Source: Microbacterium schleiferi
GTDB lineage: Bacteria > Actinomycetota > Actinomycetes > Actinomycetales > Microbacteriaceae
Length of the DNA: 64,000 nucleotides
Assembly (NCBI RefSeq): GCF_015565955.1
Contig: NZ_CP064760.1
Location: 1,736,001 to 1,800,000, forward strand
Direction of reading: 5' to 3'
In this document: one piece after another, positions 30,315-39,017 of the stretch
How positions within the stretch are numbered: position 1 is the first letter of the stretch
Layout: the number at the start of each line of letters is the position of its first letter
Translations under genes and position numbers: made by a program
Notes under the pieces: model-generated
Databases searched by the model: none
The model's input: the letters and a program-made list of their open reading frames with translations, nothing else
Told to the model about the DNA's origin: nothing

Positions 30315-31351
30315 GTGCCCGGACCGGAGGAAACCACCGCGCCCCAAAGATCCTGTGGCTCGCACGGCTTGAGCGTCGCTTCCACACCTGGCGGGAGCGA
30401 CGCGCCCGTGCGCGCGGGCACACCCCGACCGTCACCCCGTTCGCGGGCTACGGCGGCGACGGCTGGATCCGCGTCCTCGGACGTGTGCTCATCGTTCCGC
30501 CACGAAAGCCGCGCGGCGGAGGCGAGTACGAGTCAGTCCGCGGCTGGCGCAGTTTTCTCGCGGTGCCGGTCGGTTTCGCCCGTGTCGAGATCACCGTCGC
30601 GGGAACCACCCACACGGTGACGGCCGATCGGGGTGGCGTCGTGGATGTCGTCCTCGACGTTTCGCTCGACCCTGGCTGGCAGACGTTCACCATGACCGTG
30701 GAAGGCAGCAAAGCCGTCGAGTCCCGCGTCTTCGTGGTCGCACCCGACGCGCGCTTCGGCATCGTTTCTGATGTCGATGACACCGTCATGGTCACCGCCC
30801 TGCCTCGTCCGCTTCTGGCGGCGTGGAACTCCTTCGTTGTCGACGAACACGCCAGACAGCCTGTTCCCGGGATGGCGGTTCTTCTTGAGCGGCTCGCGCG
30901 CGAGCATCCGGGCAGCCCCGTCGTCTACCTATCGACCGGGGCGTGGAACGTCGCACCGACACTGGTCCGCTTCATGCGACGGCACCTTTTTCCGCCCGGA
31001 GCGCTGCTGTTGACGGACTGGGGCCCCACCCACGACCGCTGGTTCCGAAGCGGTCGTGCTCACAAGGAGCACAGCCTTCAGCGCCTCGCCGAGGAGTTTC
31101 CCGACATCCGCTGGTTGCTCGTGGGCGACGACGGGCAGCACGACGACGCGATCTACACCGCGTTCGCCAGTGAGAACCCGGGCCACGTCGCAGGTGTCGC
31201 GATTCGCCGCCTCTCCCCCGCCGAGGCTGTCCTCGCCGGTGGCCGGACCGCGGTGAACGACCACTCCGCGGCCGAGGTACCGTGGGTGACCGCATCGGAT
31301 GGCGCGGGCCTGCTCGACCGACTCCAGGCCGCTGGGGTAGCCCGCGCGTAG
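30315..31351 (+). CDS. DUF2183 / App1-like phosphatase, frame broken at codon 10
   Basis: HAD-like phosphatase related to yeast phosphatidate phosphatase App1; 345 aa when repaired. The DxDxT motif is SDVDDTVMVT and GDDGQHDDAIY is the distal acidic motif. The conserved frame reads up through FAGYGGDGWIRVLGRVL and ARLERRFHTWRERR but has no start codon after the DedA stop. GTG 30315 opens the other frame, and the two join if the four C at 30342-30345 were five, giving VPGPEETTAPPKILWLARLE. Same error type as in the other broken genes. Confidence 0.82.
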
Positions 31352-31354
31352 GCT
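31349..31354 (+). promoter_or_regulatory. -10 box of the YedK gene (leaderless)
   Basis: TAGGCT followed by GGCCGC and then ATG 31361. It overlaps the stop of the preceding gene. Confidence 0.5.
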
Positions 31355-31360
31355 GGCCGC

Positions 31361-32086
31361 ATGTGCGGACGTTTCGTGGTGGCACGTGTCGGGACCGAAC
31401 TCGTCGGGATGCTGCGGGTCGATCTCGTGGGCGATGATGTGCCCGCTCCGTCGTTCAATGTCGCGCCAACCGACAAGGCTGCGATCGTGCTGGATTCAGC
31501 GAAGTCCGAACCCCCGGTCAGGCGGCTCGAGCCGGCCCGGTGGGGACTCGTCCCGGGGTGGGCGAAGGACCTGTCGATCGGAGCGCGCGCATTCAATGCA
31601 CGCTCGGAAGAACTCGAGGACAAGCCGATGTTTCGCGCCGCACTCGAAAAGCGCCGCGCGATCGTCCCCGTAACGGGCTACTACGAATGGCATCGCACCG
31701 ATGCCGGAAAGACGCCGTACTTCATCCACCCTGCGGCCGGTGACCCGCTACTGTTCGCGGGACTGTACGAGTGGTGGAAGGATCCCTCGAAACCCACGGA
31801 TGCCGACGATCGGTGGGTGCTGTCGTTCACGATCCTCACTCGCGCGTCATCCGGCGGGCTGGGCTCGATCCATGACCGGATGCCGGTGTTCATGGATCCC
31901 GATCATGCTGACGCGTGGCTGGACCCGACGGTCGACTATCCCCGAGACATCCTGGATGCTGCGGTCGACGCTGCAGCCACGGTCGCCGACACCCTGGAGG
32001 CGTACCCCGTCAGCGCGGCGGTGGGAAATGTCCGTAACAACTCCCCCGCTCTGATCGACCCCGTGCCTGGGCCGCCGATTCCATAG
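31361..32086 (+). CDS. SRAP protein, YedK/HMCES type (abasic-site DNA crosslinker)
   Basis: 241 aa. Cys2 (MCGRF) is the residue that forms a thiazolidine with abasic sites in single-stranded DNA and also does autoproteolysis. Conserved FNVAPTDKAAIV, RWGLVPGWAKD, NARSEEL, PVTGYYEW and SIHDRMPV follow the family pattern, including the catalytic His in IHDRMP. The initiator ATG directly precedes the catalytic Cys, so the start is firm. Confidence 0.95.
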   Translation: MCGRFVVARVGTELVGMLRVDLVGDDVPAPSFNVAPTDKAAIVLDSAKSEPPVRRLEPARWGLVPGWAKDLSIGARAFNARSEELEDKPMFRAALEKRRAIVPVTGYYEWHRTDAGKTPYFIHPAAGDPLLFAGLYEWWKDPSKPTDADDRWVLSFTILTRASSGGLGSIHDRMPVFMDPDHADAWLDPTVDYPRDILDAAVDAAATVADTLEAYPVSAAVGNVRNNSPALIDPVPGPPIP

Positions 32087-32093
32087 CTGCGCG

Positions 32094-33374
32094 TTACGAC
32101 GCGGGCGTGCACGACGAGCACGGCACGAGTCCGCGACCTGCGGCAGCCGTCTGCAGTCGAAGAGTCATCACACGCACCGCGGCCTCGTCCAGCCGCTCTG
32201 CGGGTAGGGCGCCCGACTCGACGGCCGCGACAATGCCCTCCGTCAGGCGCGCTGCGGTCTGGGAGTTCGTCCCCAGCACCGAAAGCAGCATGTCGTTGCC
32301 CGCAGCCAGAGCCGCAACTGCATTGGCAACGGGATCCTGATATTCGAGCAGGCCTGACGCTTCCAGCATCCCGAGGTCGTCGGTGATCGCGACGCCGTCG
32401 AAGCCGAGATCCTCCCGCGCGATCCGGTGCCACTCGCTCGACAGCGTCGCCGGACTGTCGTCGATCGACGTGTAGGCGAGGTGACCGAACATGAGCAGCG
32501 GAGCTCCCGCATCAATTCCCGCGGCGAAAGGGACGGCATCCGTTTGCCGCCACTGGTCGAAGCTCTCGGTCGTGGACGGGATGCCCCGGTGCGAGTCTCC
32601 GGGTGCCGCGCCATGACCCGGGAAGTGCTTGAGAGTCGAGAGAGCTTCGGGTTCCTCGCCGGAGACGGCCGCCGCAACGTGGGACGCGCCGCTCTCGGGG
32701 GTGGTTCCGAGCGCTCGACGATAGATGAACATCCCGGTGTCTTCGGTGATGTCGGCGACGATGCCGAAGTTCACGGAGATGCCCGCTCGCTGTACGAGCG
32801 CGCCGCGTCCCGCAAAGGCAAGCTCGGTGGCCTCGGGCGGCTCACTCTTCAGGGTCACCGACGACGGGAAGTCGTCCCACGGGAGGCGCGAGACGTCGCC
32901 GCCTTCCTGGTCGATACCCAGGAGCGGCGGGACGGCAGGATCGACCGTCAGTGCCGCGGTGATCTCACGCAACCGGTCCTCGGTGCCGGGAATGTTCGCG
33001 CCCATGAGAATGAACCCGCCGACCCCGGTGGTCGTCATGTAGTCGCGGAGCGCAGCAGGGTCGGTGGTCGGGATGTGCCCCATGATCACACTCGCGGCGC
33101 GCTCCGTCAGGCTCATTGCCGCAACGGCCGCGGTGGCGCGCGCCGCAATGTCCTCGGGGGTACCAGTCATCACCACGACCTCCCCTGCCGGCGGTTGCGT
33201 CCCCCCGGAGTCGGGGCTCGCGGCATCCGCAGCCGGAGCGGCTCCCAGAGCCCCCAGCAGGAGAGCAGCGGCCGCCGCCGCCGAAGCGAGACTCCCGCGC
33301 GTCAGGCGCGTGAGCGCACCAGAACGCTCTCCGCGGATTCCCGCGTCGACGCGGTAGCGACGTTCCGAACTCAC
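32094..33374 (-). CDS. nagZ: Glycoside hydrolase family 3, beta-N-acetylhexosaminidase-like
   Basis: 426 aa, secreted. A long basic N-region, a hydrophobic segment (AAAAALLLGALGAAPAADA) and an Ala-rich cleavage zone give an export signal. The GH3 active loop KHFPGHGAAPGDSHRGIP contains the catalytic His-Asp dyad of NagZ-type enzymes, and TDDLGM holds the nucleophile Asp. Predicted to trim GlcNAc from muropeptides outside the cell. GTG 33374 is set by TACCGT six bases upstream; a longer open frame runs into the divergent gene. Confidence 0.9.
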   Translation of the reverse strand: MSSERRYRVDAGIRGERSGALTRLTRGSLASAAAAAALLLGALGAAPAADAASPDSGGTQPPAGEVVVMTGTPEDIAARATAAVAAMSLTERAASVIMGHIPTTDPAALRDYMTTTGVGGFILMGANIPGTEDRLREITAALTVDPAVPPLLGIDQEGGDVSRLPWDDFPSSVTLKSEPPEATELAFAGRGALVQRAGISVNFGIVADITEDTGMFIYRRALGTTPESGASHVAAAVSGEEPEALSTLKHFPGHGAAPGDSHRGIPSTTESFDQWRQTDAVPFAAGIDAGAPLLMFGHLAYTSIDDSPATLSSEWHRIAREDLGFDGVAITDDLGMLEASGLLEYQDPVANAVAALAAGNDMLLSVLGTNSQTAARLTEGIVAAVESGALPAERLDEAAVRVMTLRLQTAAAGRGLVPCSSCTPAS

Positions 33375-33380
33375 GAGTTC

Positions 33381-33386
33381 ACGGTA
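33381..33386 (-). promoter_or_regulatory. -10 box of nagZ (leaderless)
   Basis: TACCGT followed by GAACTC and then GTG 33374, in a 42-base gap shared with the divergent M15 peptidase promoter. Confidence 0.5.
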
Positions 33387-33403
33387 CCCGCTCCTGCGCG
33401 CAC

Positions 33404-33409
33404 TACCCT
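33404..33409 (+). promoter_or_regulatory. -10 box of the M15 carboxypeptidase gene (leaderless)
   Basis: TACCCT followed by TGTCCCT and then ATG 33417. Confidence 0.45.
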
Positions 33410-33416
33410 TGTCCCT

Positions 33417-34709
33417 ATGGGGGCGAACCGCAAAGACCGCGCGATTGCGCGTCGGACGTTCCTCGGCTTTGCGGCGGTGTTCACCACGGCCGGCGTCGTC
33501 GGGACGATCACGACCGACAATGCGAAGGCGCGCGCGGCGTTCGATGACGCGCTCGAGAACTGGATCGCCTCCGGAGACGCAGTCGACGAGACGGCTTCCG
33601 CATTCACGACTGCCCAGACCGATGCCGTTGCTGCCGCAGCTGAAGGGTCGAAGGTTGTCGAGGTCACGAACCCCGAGATGATCGACGACTCCGCCACCCT
33701 CGATGCCCTGCGAGCGTCGCTGGACGCCCTCGTTGCGGCGGGACTGTTGACGATCGTCGCGCCGGGCGAGGTGACATCTGAAACGACCGCGCCGGATCCG
33801 CGATCCACACCCGAGGCCCCCGAAGGACGGGACGCGCAGCGCGCGGAAGCACAGAAGCTCGCTACGGATACGGCTCGCCTCACCGAGGAGGCTCAGGCGA
33901 CAGAGACCTCGACTGCCGATCTTGAAGCAGCCACTGCCACTGCCCTCGCAGACATCGACGCCGTTGTCACCTCGGCGGCCAATCATGGCTCAGCAGCCGA
34001 GGCGCCAAGCCTCGCCTCGCAGGAAACGAAGGACGCGTACGCGGCAGCGGTCGCGGCGCTCACCGACCCGGCTTCAGGGACCGCGTCGGCACGGATCAGT
34101 TCCTACCAGCAGACGTGGACCGCCGCCCAGGATTCCCACGCAGCGGCCGAGGCAGCGCAAGCACGCGGCAACACCAGCGGCGGTGACGACGACATTCAGC
34201 CGACGTACATCAACGGCATCCTCATCGCCAACAAGACCTACCGCCTCCCGAGTTGGTACGGGAACGGACTCACCGGCGACACCCTCGCCGCGTTCGAGCG
34301 GATGAGGGCCGAAGCGGCATCTCTCGGACACAACCTGTGGATCGCCAGCGGGTTCCGCTCCTACTCGACGCAGGTAAAGGTCTACAACAGCTACGCCTCA
34401 CGGGACGGCTCTGCCGCGGCTGACCGCTACTCCGCTCGCCCCGGACACAGCGAGCACCAGTCAGGGCTGGCGTTCGACCTCAACACCATCACAGAGGCCT
34501 TCGGGTACACCCCCGAGGGCCAGTGGGTGGCAGCAAACGCGCATCGCTTCGGTTTCATCGTTCGCTATCCGCAGGGCAAAGAAGGCTCGACCGGATACAT
34601 CTGGGAACCCTGGCACCTGCGCTACCTCGGAGTCGATACCGCCACGGCGGTCTACAACAGCGGCCTGTCGCTGGAGGAATACCTGGGTATCACCTCGGTG
34701 TACAGCTGA
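33417..34709 (+). CDS. M15 (VanY-type) D-alanyl-D-alanine carboxypeptidase
   Basis: 430 aa, exported. The N-terminus MGANRKDRAIARRTFLGF has a twin-Arg-like basic stretch before a hydrophobic segment. Residues ~35-260 are Ala/Asp/Glu-rich and probably coiled coil. The C-terminal LD-carboxypeptidase domain shows SGFRSYSTQ, zinc ligands in HSEHQSGLAFDLN and EPWHLRY. Trims the terminal D-Ala of peptidoglycan stems. Divergent partner nagZ also acts on wall fragments. VanY refers here to the fold; no vancomycin cluster is present. Confidence 0.9.
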   Translation: MGANRKDRAIARRTFLGFAAVFTTAGVVGTITTDNAKARAAFDDALENWIASGDAVDETASAFTTAQTDAVAAAAEGSKVVEVTNPEMIDDSATLDALRASLDALVAAGLLTIVAPGEVTSETTAPDPRSTPEAPEGRDAQRAEAQKLATDTARLTEEAQATETSTADLEAATATALADIDAVVTSAANHGSAAEAPSLASQETKDAYAAAVAALTDPASGTASARISSYQQTWTAAQDSHAAAEAAQARGNTSGGDDDIQPTYINGILIANKTYRLPSWYGNGLTGDTLAAFERMRAEAASLGHNLWIASGFRSYSTQVKVYNSYASRDGSAAADRYSARPGHSEHQSGLAFDLNTITEAFGYTPEGQWVAANAHRFGFIVRYPQGKEGSTGYIWEPWHLRYLGVDTATAVYNSGLSLEEYLGITSVYS

Positions 34710-34766
34710 TCCCTCTCACCCGCGAGGACCGCGAGTCTGCGATGGCGAGGTTCGCGCCTATCGACC

Positions 34767-35213
34767 TCAGCGGGTCTGCAGCACCGGGCTGGCCAAGACA
34801 TACGCGGGGACCGCGCACCCAACCACGACGACGTGCATGAGCATGAGCGCCACGACTGCCTGAACGTTGGTGCCCGGAATGAACCCCAGCGCCAGCAGAA
34901 GCAGGTCGGGAATCAGCGACGCGATGAGCACCACCGGGATGAGAATCTGCAGAGTGCGTCGCGGGTTTCGCGCGCGATTGCGCACGAGGTTCCACCCCAC
35001 CCATCCCACGACGACGCCGAGCACCGTGAATAGGGCCTGAACGGGCAGCGAGAGCGGACTGTAGCCGGCCGGAGCGCCCATGGCCGTGGCAGCCAGAGCT
35101 ATGGCCGCATTCAGGGCGACCGCGAGAACGATCGCACCAGCGAGCAGCAGAACGGTTCGTGGCTTGGAGGTGGTTGCGCGGTCCGAGCGCGCTGATGCGG
35201 GCTGAGCGGTCAT
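34767..35213 (-). CDS. DUF6069 family membrane protein
   Basis: 148 aa with four predicted membrane helices (around residues 20-42, 52-75, 90-110 and 120-142). Function unknown. ATG 35213 follows AGGAG, and the gene is divergent from the TetR gene with an inverted-repeat operator between them. It is therefore the likely TetR target. A longer open frame through the operator is rejected. Confidence 0.8.
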   Translation of the reverse strand: MTAQPASARSDRATTSKPRTVLLLAGAIVLAVALNAAIALAATAMGAPAGYSPLSLPVQALFTVLGVVVGWVGWNLVRNRARNPRRTLQILIPVVLIASLIPDLLLLALGFIPGTNVQAVVALMLMHVVVVGCAVPAYVLASPVLQTR

Positions 35214-35254
35214 GGCGTCTCCTGTCGTCAAGCGAACCGTTGTCGTCATAATTA

Positions 35255-35299
35255 CGGTTCCCAGTGGTATCGCTATTAATACGATACCGCTGAGAACCG
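35255..35299. promoter_or_regulatory. 45-bp inverted-repeat operator between DUF6069 and tetR
   Basis: Arms CGGTTCCCAGTGGTATCG (35255-35272) and CGATACCGCTGAGAACCG (35282-35299) match as inverted repeats at 16 of 18 positions, with an AT-rich nine-base centre. The inner GGTATCG half-sites are exact. Position and symmetry fit TetR autoregulation with control of the divergent gene. Confidence 0.85.
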
Positions 35300-35304
35300 C
35301 AATA

Positions 35305-35310
35305 TACAAT
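35305..35310 (+). promoter_or_regulatory. -10 box of the tetR gene (leaderless)
   Basis: TACAAT, five of six matches, followed by CGGTCC and then ATG 35317, immediately downstream of the operator. Confidence 0.6.
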
Positions 35311-35316
35311 CGGTCC

Positions 35317-35925
35317 ATGCTGCAGCGCGAAGGTTCCGGAACGGTCGGACGGCCGCGTGACCCCGAAGTTGAGCGCGGCATCCTCGAGGCGACGCAGGAT
35401 CTGTTGATTGAGAACGGGTACCCGGGAACCACGATCGCTGCCGTCGCAGCTCGCGCACGCTGCGGCAAGTCCGCCATTTACCGGCGGTGGGACTCCAAGC
35501 CCGAACTCGTTGTCGCAGCGGTAAAAGCCGTACAACAGCCGACGGAGTTGCCAGACACCGGCGACCTGCGCAGCGACCTCCTCGCTGCTGCCATGCACTT
35601 CGCAGATTCCGGCGATCGGTCAGCTGCCGTCCTCGCTCGTGTTCTCAGCGAGATCGGTCGCGATCGCGAGCTCCAAAAGGTTGCCCATCGTGTGATCGGT
35701 GGGCCCCCGGTCGCCGCTCTCATTGCCGTGATCGAGCGCTGGATCGCCCGAGGCATCGTTGCCCCCGATGTGCACGTTGACGTGGTTGCCGGCATCGTGC
35801 CGACCGCTGCATTCGGGGCTGTCACGCTCACTCAACGAAGCCTCGAGCCCAAAGCGATCACGGAGCTCATCGATGTCGTCGTGCTTCCCGCACTGTTGTG
35901 CACGGACCGCGCCGTTGCGGGCTGA
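35317..35925 (+). CDS. TetR-family transcriptional regulator
   Basis: 202 aa. The N-terminal helix-turn-helix spans residues ~15-60: ILEATQDLLIENGYPGTT then AVAARARCGKSAIYRRW. The C-terminal ligand domain is all-helical with no recognised inducer class. ATG 35317 is fixed by TACAAT six bases upstream; a frame open to 35212 would run through the operator. The downstream gene on the same strand is a predicted DMSP lyase 135 bases away, which might be part of its regulon. Confidence 0.92.
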   Translation: MLQREGSGTVGRPRDPEVERGILEATQDLLIENGYPGTTIAAVAARARCGKSAIYRRWDSKPELVVAAVKAVQQPTELPDTGDLRSDLLAAAMHFADSGDRSAAVLARVLSEIGRDRELQKVAHRVIGGPPVAALIAVIERWIARGIVAPDVHVDVVAGIVPTAAFGAVTLTQRSLEPKAITELIDVVVLPALLCTDRAVAG

Positions 35926-35957
35926 ATACTGACCACCGCGCACTCGATCAGCTCCGC

Positions 35958-35984
35958 GAGGACCGTCATTTGTGCGGGGTCCTC
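35958..35984 (+). terminator. Possible weak hairpin after tetR
   Basis: GAGGACC, 13-base loop, GGTCCTC, then TCTAGG. A 7-bp stem without a clear T-run; it may reduce read-through into the next gene. Confidence 0.3.
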
Positions 35985-36060
35985 TCTAGGAGTCAGACTG
36001 GATGACGGATCCGCGCACGCGCCGCGGTCTCCGTCGCGAACTGACGAAGGAACGATAGGC

Positions 36061-36723
36061 ATGGCGATGTCGCGTCTGCGGGACCACCCGGACCTGAGCT
36101 ACACGATCAGCGATTTCGACGCGCTCTACCGATTCGGCTCCGCTGGCGGAAGCCGTCCGATCCGGACGCACATGCGCCGCGTACGCGAGACGATCACCGA
36201 TGTCATCGAGGAAAACCCAGAAGTCATCGACCGCGAACCAACCCACCTGCCCGTGGTCAATCATCTCGGTCGGACACTGGACCTGGGCTCGCGTGGCGAC
36301 CTGGGCATGCTCAGTGATTCGCTGCGCAGGATCTCTGGCCATCTGACGTGGGAGCACGGCTACGAGAAGGTGCCGCGCGGCCTGTCGAAGAAGTATGGCT
36401 ACTGCGAGATCGTCGGCCCGCGCGGACCGGTGGTCACCGACCGCATCATTCTTGGGCTGGTGCTCTTCGCGCCGGACACCGTCTACCCCCAGCACCACCA
36501 CCAGGGGATCCAGGAATCCTACGTGGCGATCGCCGGCGAATGGTCGGAGAACGACGGCGCAGTGCACGCTCCGGGGTCGCTGATCCTCAACGAAGCAGGC
36601 CACGAACACCGCATCACGACAGGACGGCAGTCCCCCTGCCTCCTGGCCTACGCCTGGATCGGTCCAGCCGAACGGCTGACGACCCCGGCAATGCGCTTCT
36701 CGTCACGGCGACGCGCCAGCTGA
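36061..36723 (+). CDS. dddL: Predicted DMSP lyase, DddL-type cupin
   Basis: 220 aa. Cupin enzyme predicted to cleave dimethylsulfoniopropionate to dimethyl sulfide and acrylate. The fold-specific region runs YGYCEIVGPRGPV (112-124), then VYPQHHHQGIQESYVAIAG (141-159) with likely metal ligands His145/His147, Glu152 and Tyr154, then HEHRI with His183. This order matches DddL and related Ddd cupins. The upstream helical domain (LYRFGSAGGSRPIRTHMR) is also DddL-like. AAGGA precedes the ATG. No DMSP transporter or acrylate genes adjoin it. A related cupin with another substrate remains possible. Confidence 0.75.
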   Translation: MAMSRLRDHPDLSYTISDFDALYRFGSAGGSRPIRTHMRRVRETITDVIEENPEVIDREPTHLPVVNHLGRTLDLGSRGDLGMLSDSLRRISGHLTWEHGYEKVPRGLSKKYGYCEIVGPRGPVVTDRIILGLVLFAPDTVYPQHHHQGIQESYVAIAGEWSENDGAVHAPGSLILNEAGHEHRITTGRQSPCLLAYAWIGPAERLTTPAMRFSSRRRAS

Positions 36724-36795
36724 GCACCAGGCTGAGGCGCGGCCGGTGACCGAGGCAAGACCGCGCTGACGCTGCTGATGCGAACAACGAACTTT

Positions 36796-36871
36796 TGGTG
36801 GACCTGAGGGGACTCGAACCCCTGACCCCCTGCATGCCATGCAGGTGCGCTACCAGCTGCGCCACAGGCCC
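36796..36871 (-). tRNA. tRNA-Ala (anticodon GGC)
   Basis: 76 bases, with encoded CCA at 36796-36798. Acceptor GGGCCTG pairs with CAGGTCC. Anticodon stem CCTGC/GCAGG holds the loop ATGGCAT, anticodon GGC, reading GCC and GCT. The T arm is AGGGG-TTCGAGT-CCCCT. All arms are standard. Confidence 0.97.
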
Positions 36872-36947
36872 GGATGCTGCCCCGAGAGGCAACTAGAACA
36901 GATTACTACATCGGCGGGCGGCAGCCGAACCGAGCCAGCATCTGCGA

Positions 36948-37325
36948 TCAGTCGGCGATAGCCTCAGCGGGCCGATCAATGGGAACGACCGGGCAGTCCT
37001 TCCAGAGTCGCTCGAGGCCGTAGAAGGCACGCTCCTGCTCATGGAAGACATGCACAACGAGGTCACCGAAGTCGATCAGAATCCACCGCGACTCCTGGCG
37101 TCCTTCGCGGCGAAGGCGCTTGTGGCCTGCTTCGAGCAGTTTCTCTTCGATCTCGTCTGCGATCGCAGCGACGTTGCGCTCGCTACGTCCCGTCGCCAGC
37201 AGGAAAATGTCAACGAGCGGAAGCGGCTCCGAGACATCCAGCGCCACGAGATCCTCGGCACCCGTCGCCTCGGCGGCAGCAGCGGCGATCGCGAGCATCT
37301 GCTTCGATACGTCTGAAGCCGTCAC
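36948..37325 (-). CDS. rsfS: Ribosomal silencing factor RsfS
   Basis: 125 aa (Iojap/RsfS family). Binds L14 of the 50S subunit and blocks subunit joining when nutrients are short. Motifs DIFLLATGRSERNVAAIAD, GRQESRWILIDFGDLVVHVF and ERAFYGLERLW are typical. The start is GTG 37325 (VTASDVSKQM). It belongs to the nadD cluster. Confidence 0.96.
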   Translation of the reverse strand: MTASDVSKQMLAIAAAAAEATGAEDLVALDVSEPLPLVDIFLLATGRSERNVAAIADEIEEKLLEAGHKRLRREGRQESRWILIDFGDLVVHVFHEQERAFYGLERLWKDCPVVPIDRPAEAIAD

Positions 37326-37371
37326 GCGCCCACTCCCCCGCTTACGTGAGCAATCCGATCCGCGTGATATG

Positions 37372-38417
37372 TCACGAGAACACCCCCGTCGCAAACGCGA
37401 GGATGAGCACGCCGACCAGCGCCAGCGCGAGAACACCGGCAGTGATCGCCAGCGTCAGCATGAGCCTCGACCCCTTTTCGGGTGCCGGCGGCTTGATGAT
37501 CTCCGCGGTGGTCTTGACCGTGCTGATCGCAGCGCTGGCCGCGATCGGCGTCGGAGAGGAGTGCTGCGGTAGCTCACCGTCAGCGAATGTGGCGTCGATG
37601 TCGAGGCCTTCAGACGTGCCAGGCATCTGGCCGGTTGTCGCGAACAGGTCGGGCAATGCCAAGCTCCCGGTCACGAGGACTTCGCCCGTCGCGTTGACCG
37701 GTGCGGTGATGCCCTGGGGGGGCGAGTCCGTCACGATCAGCGCGCTGCCGGTGCCCGTCGAGCCCGCGGACGGACGGGAGATGAGCTGGTCGAAACTCGG
37801 ACGCGGGTCGGGCTCGGGTGCCATGCCGGCGAGCAGCGCTGAACCCAGCTGCGGGCTGACGATTCCGCGCTCAACAGGTTCGTCCGATGCCAACCCCGCG
37901 GCAGCCTGGGAGATCGGATGCTCCTCCGGTGATGCCGGCGGAACGGAAACGAATGGTGCGCGGTGGTCGCCGTCGGGCCCGGTGACAGCCACGGCATCGG
38001 TGTTGCCGGTGCGCTCGCGGGCACGCCGACGGGTGAGCGGTGCCCCCTCTGCTGCGGGCGACGGCTCGGGCTCGGTCACCCGCGCAGAATCGTCTGCGGC
38101 CGCGGTCGTGTCGGCAGCCGGATCCTGATCCGTATCGGTGACGGCGGCGCTCGGCGTGGCACCGTCGGCGTCGCTGGTCGGCTCACCGCTGTCGGTATCG
38201 TCGGCGGGTTCCTCGGTGGCAGGCGACTGCGCAGCATCCGCGGACTCTGCGACCTCTCCCGTCGCCGCGACATCGGTCGCAGGCTCGGGCGCTCCCTCCT
38301 GCGCGGGGGCATCACCGGGGTGCCTTCGGGCGTCAGGATCGGCGTTGCGCCCGTGCTGCGGAGCTCCCGAAGCTGCCGACGCGTCAACGGCTGGTTCGGT
38401 TGCTGCTCATTCGTCAT
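37372..38417 (-). CDS. Conserved hypothetical single-pass membrane protein, frame broken near codon 36
   Basis: 348 aa when repaired. It starts [20 protein letters not shown], followed by a long acidic Ala/Asp/Thr-rich, probably disordered region. One C-terminal membrane helix lies near residues 318-343 ([20 protein letters not shown]) with only a few residues after it, as in tail-anchored proteins. The frame breaks at five G on the plus strand (38305-38309); a sixth gives [18 protein letters not shown] and continuous coding. The ATG overlaps the nadD stop by four bases. Function unknown; the place between nadD and rsfS suggests a conserved partner. Confidence 0.75.
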
Positions 38418-39010
38418 TCGTTGCTCCGATACAGATGGTGCTTCGCAATGTATTGGACGACTCCGTCGGGAACCAGGTACCACACGGGGTGTCCCGCACG
38501 AACTCGTTCACGACAGTCCGTCGACGAGATCGCCAGCGCGGGGATCTCCAATTGACTCACGTCCTCGACGGGAAGCCCGTCGGTGTTCAGAACGTGGCCG
38601 GGTCGAGAGACGGCGACAAAATGCGCCAACTCCCACAGTTCATCATGATTTCTCCAGCTGAGGATCTGCGTGATGGCATCCGCGCCGGTGATGAAGTACA
38701 GATCAGCGTCCGGATTGAGTCGCTGCAGGTCCCGCAGGGTGTCGATCGTGTAGGTGGGGCCCTGCCGGTCGATATCCACACGGCTCACCGAGAAGCGCGG
38801 GTTGGATGCCGTCGCGATCACCGTCATCAGATACCGATGCTCGGACTCCGTGACATCGTGCTTCTGCCACGGCTTCCCGGTGGGAACGAACACGACCTCG
38901 TCGAGTCCGAAGGAGTCGGCAACTTCGCTTGCCGCGACCAGGTGACCGTGGTGGATGGGATCGAACGTCCCGCCCATCACCCCGATTCGGCGTGCTCGTG
39001 CTGCCGACAT
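38414..39010 (-). CDS. nadD: Nicotinate-nucleotide adenylyltransferase
   Basis: 198 aa. Makes deamido-NAD from nicotinate mononucleotide and ATP. N-terminal nucleotidyl-transfer motif [18 protein letters not shown] and C-terminal SSTDCRERV (ISSTxxR) are present. Coupled to the downstream membrane protein by a four-base overlap. Confidence 0.97.
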   Translation of the reverse strand: MSAARARRIGVMGGTFDPIHHGHLVAASEVADSFGLDEVVFVPTGKPWQKHDVTESEHRYLMTVIATASNPRFSVSRVDIDRQGPTYTIDTLRDLQRLNPDADLYFITGADAITQILSWRNHDELWELAHFVAVSRPGHVLNTDGLPVEDVSQLEIPALAISSTDCRERVRAGHPVWYLVPDGVVQYIAKHHLYRSNE

Positions 39011-39017
39011 CGGATGC

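Noticed and set aside
33375..33986. Extension of the nagZ frame upstream of GTG 33374
   Set aside because: It would run through the divergent promoters and the M15 peptidase gene; the signal peptide fits the shorter start.
33417..34709. Vancomycin-resistance VanY
   Set aside because: The fold matches, but no vanRS, vanHAX or related genes are nearby; a general wall carboxypeptidase is more likely.
36796..36871. tRNA-Ala as a phage or island attachment site
   Set aside because: No repeat of the tRNA 3' end was found to the left and no integrase gene is present in the window.
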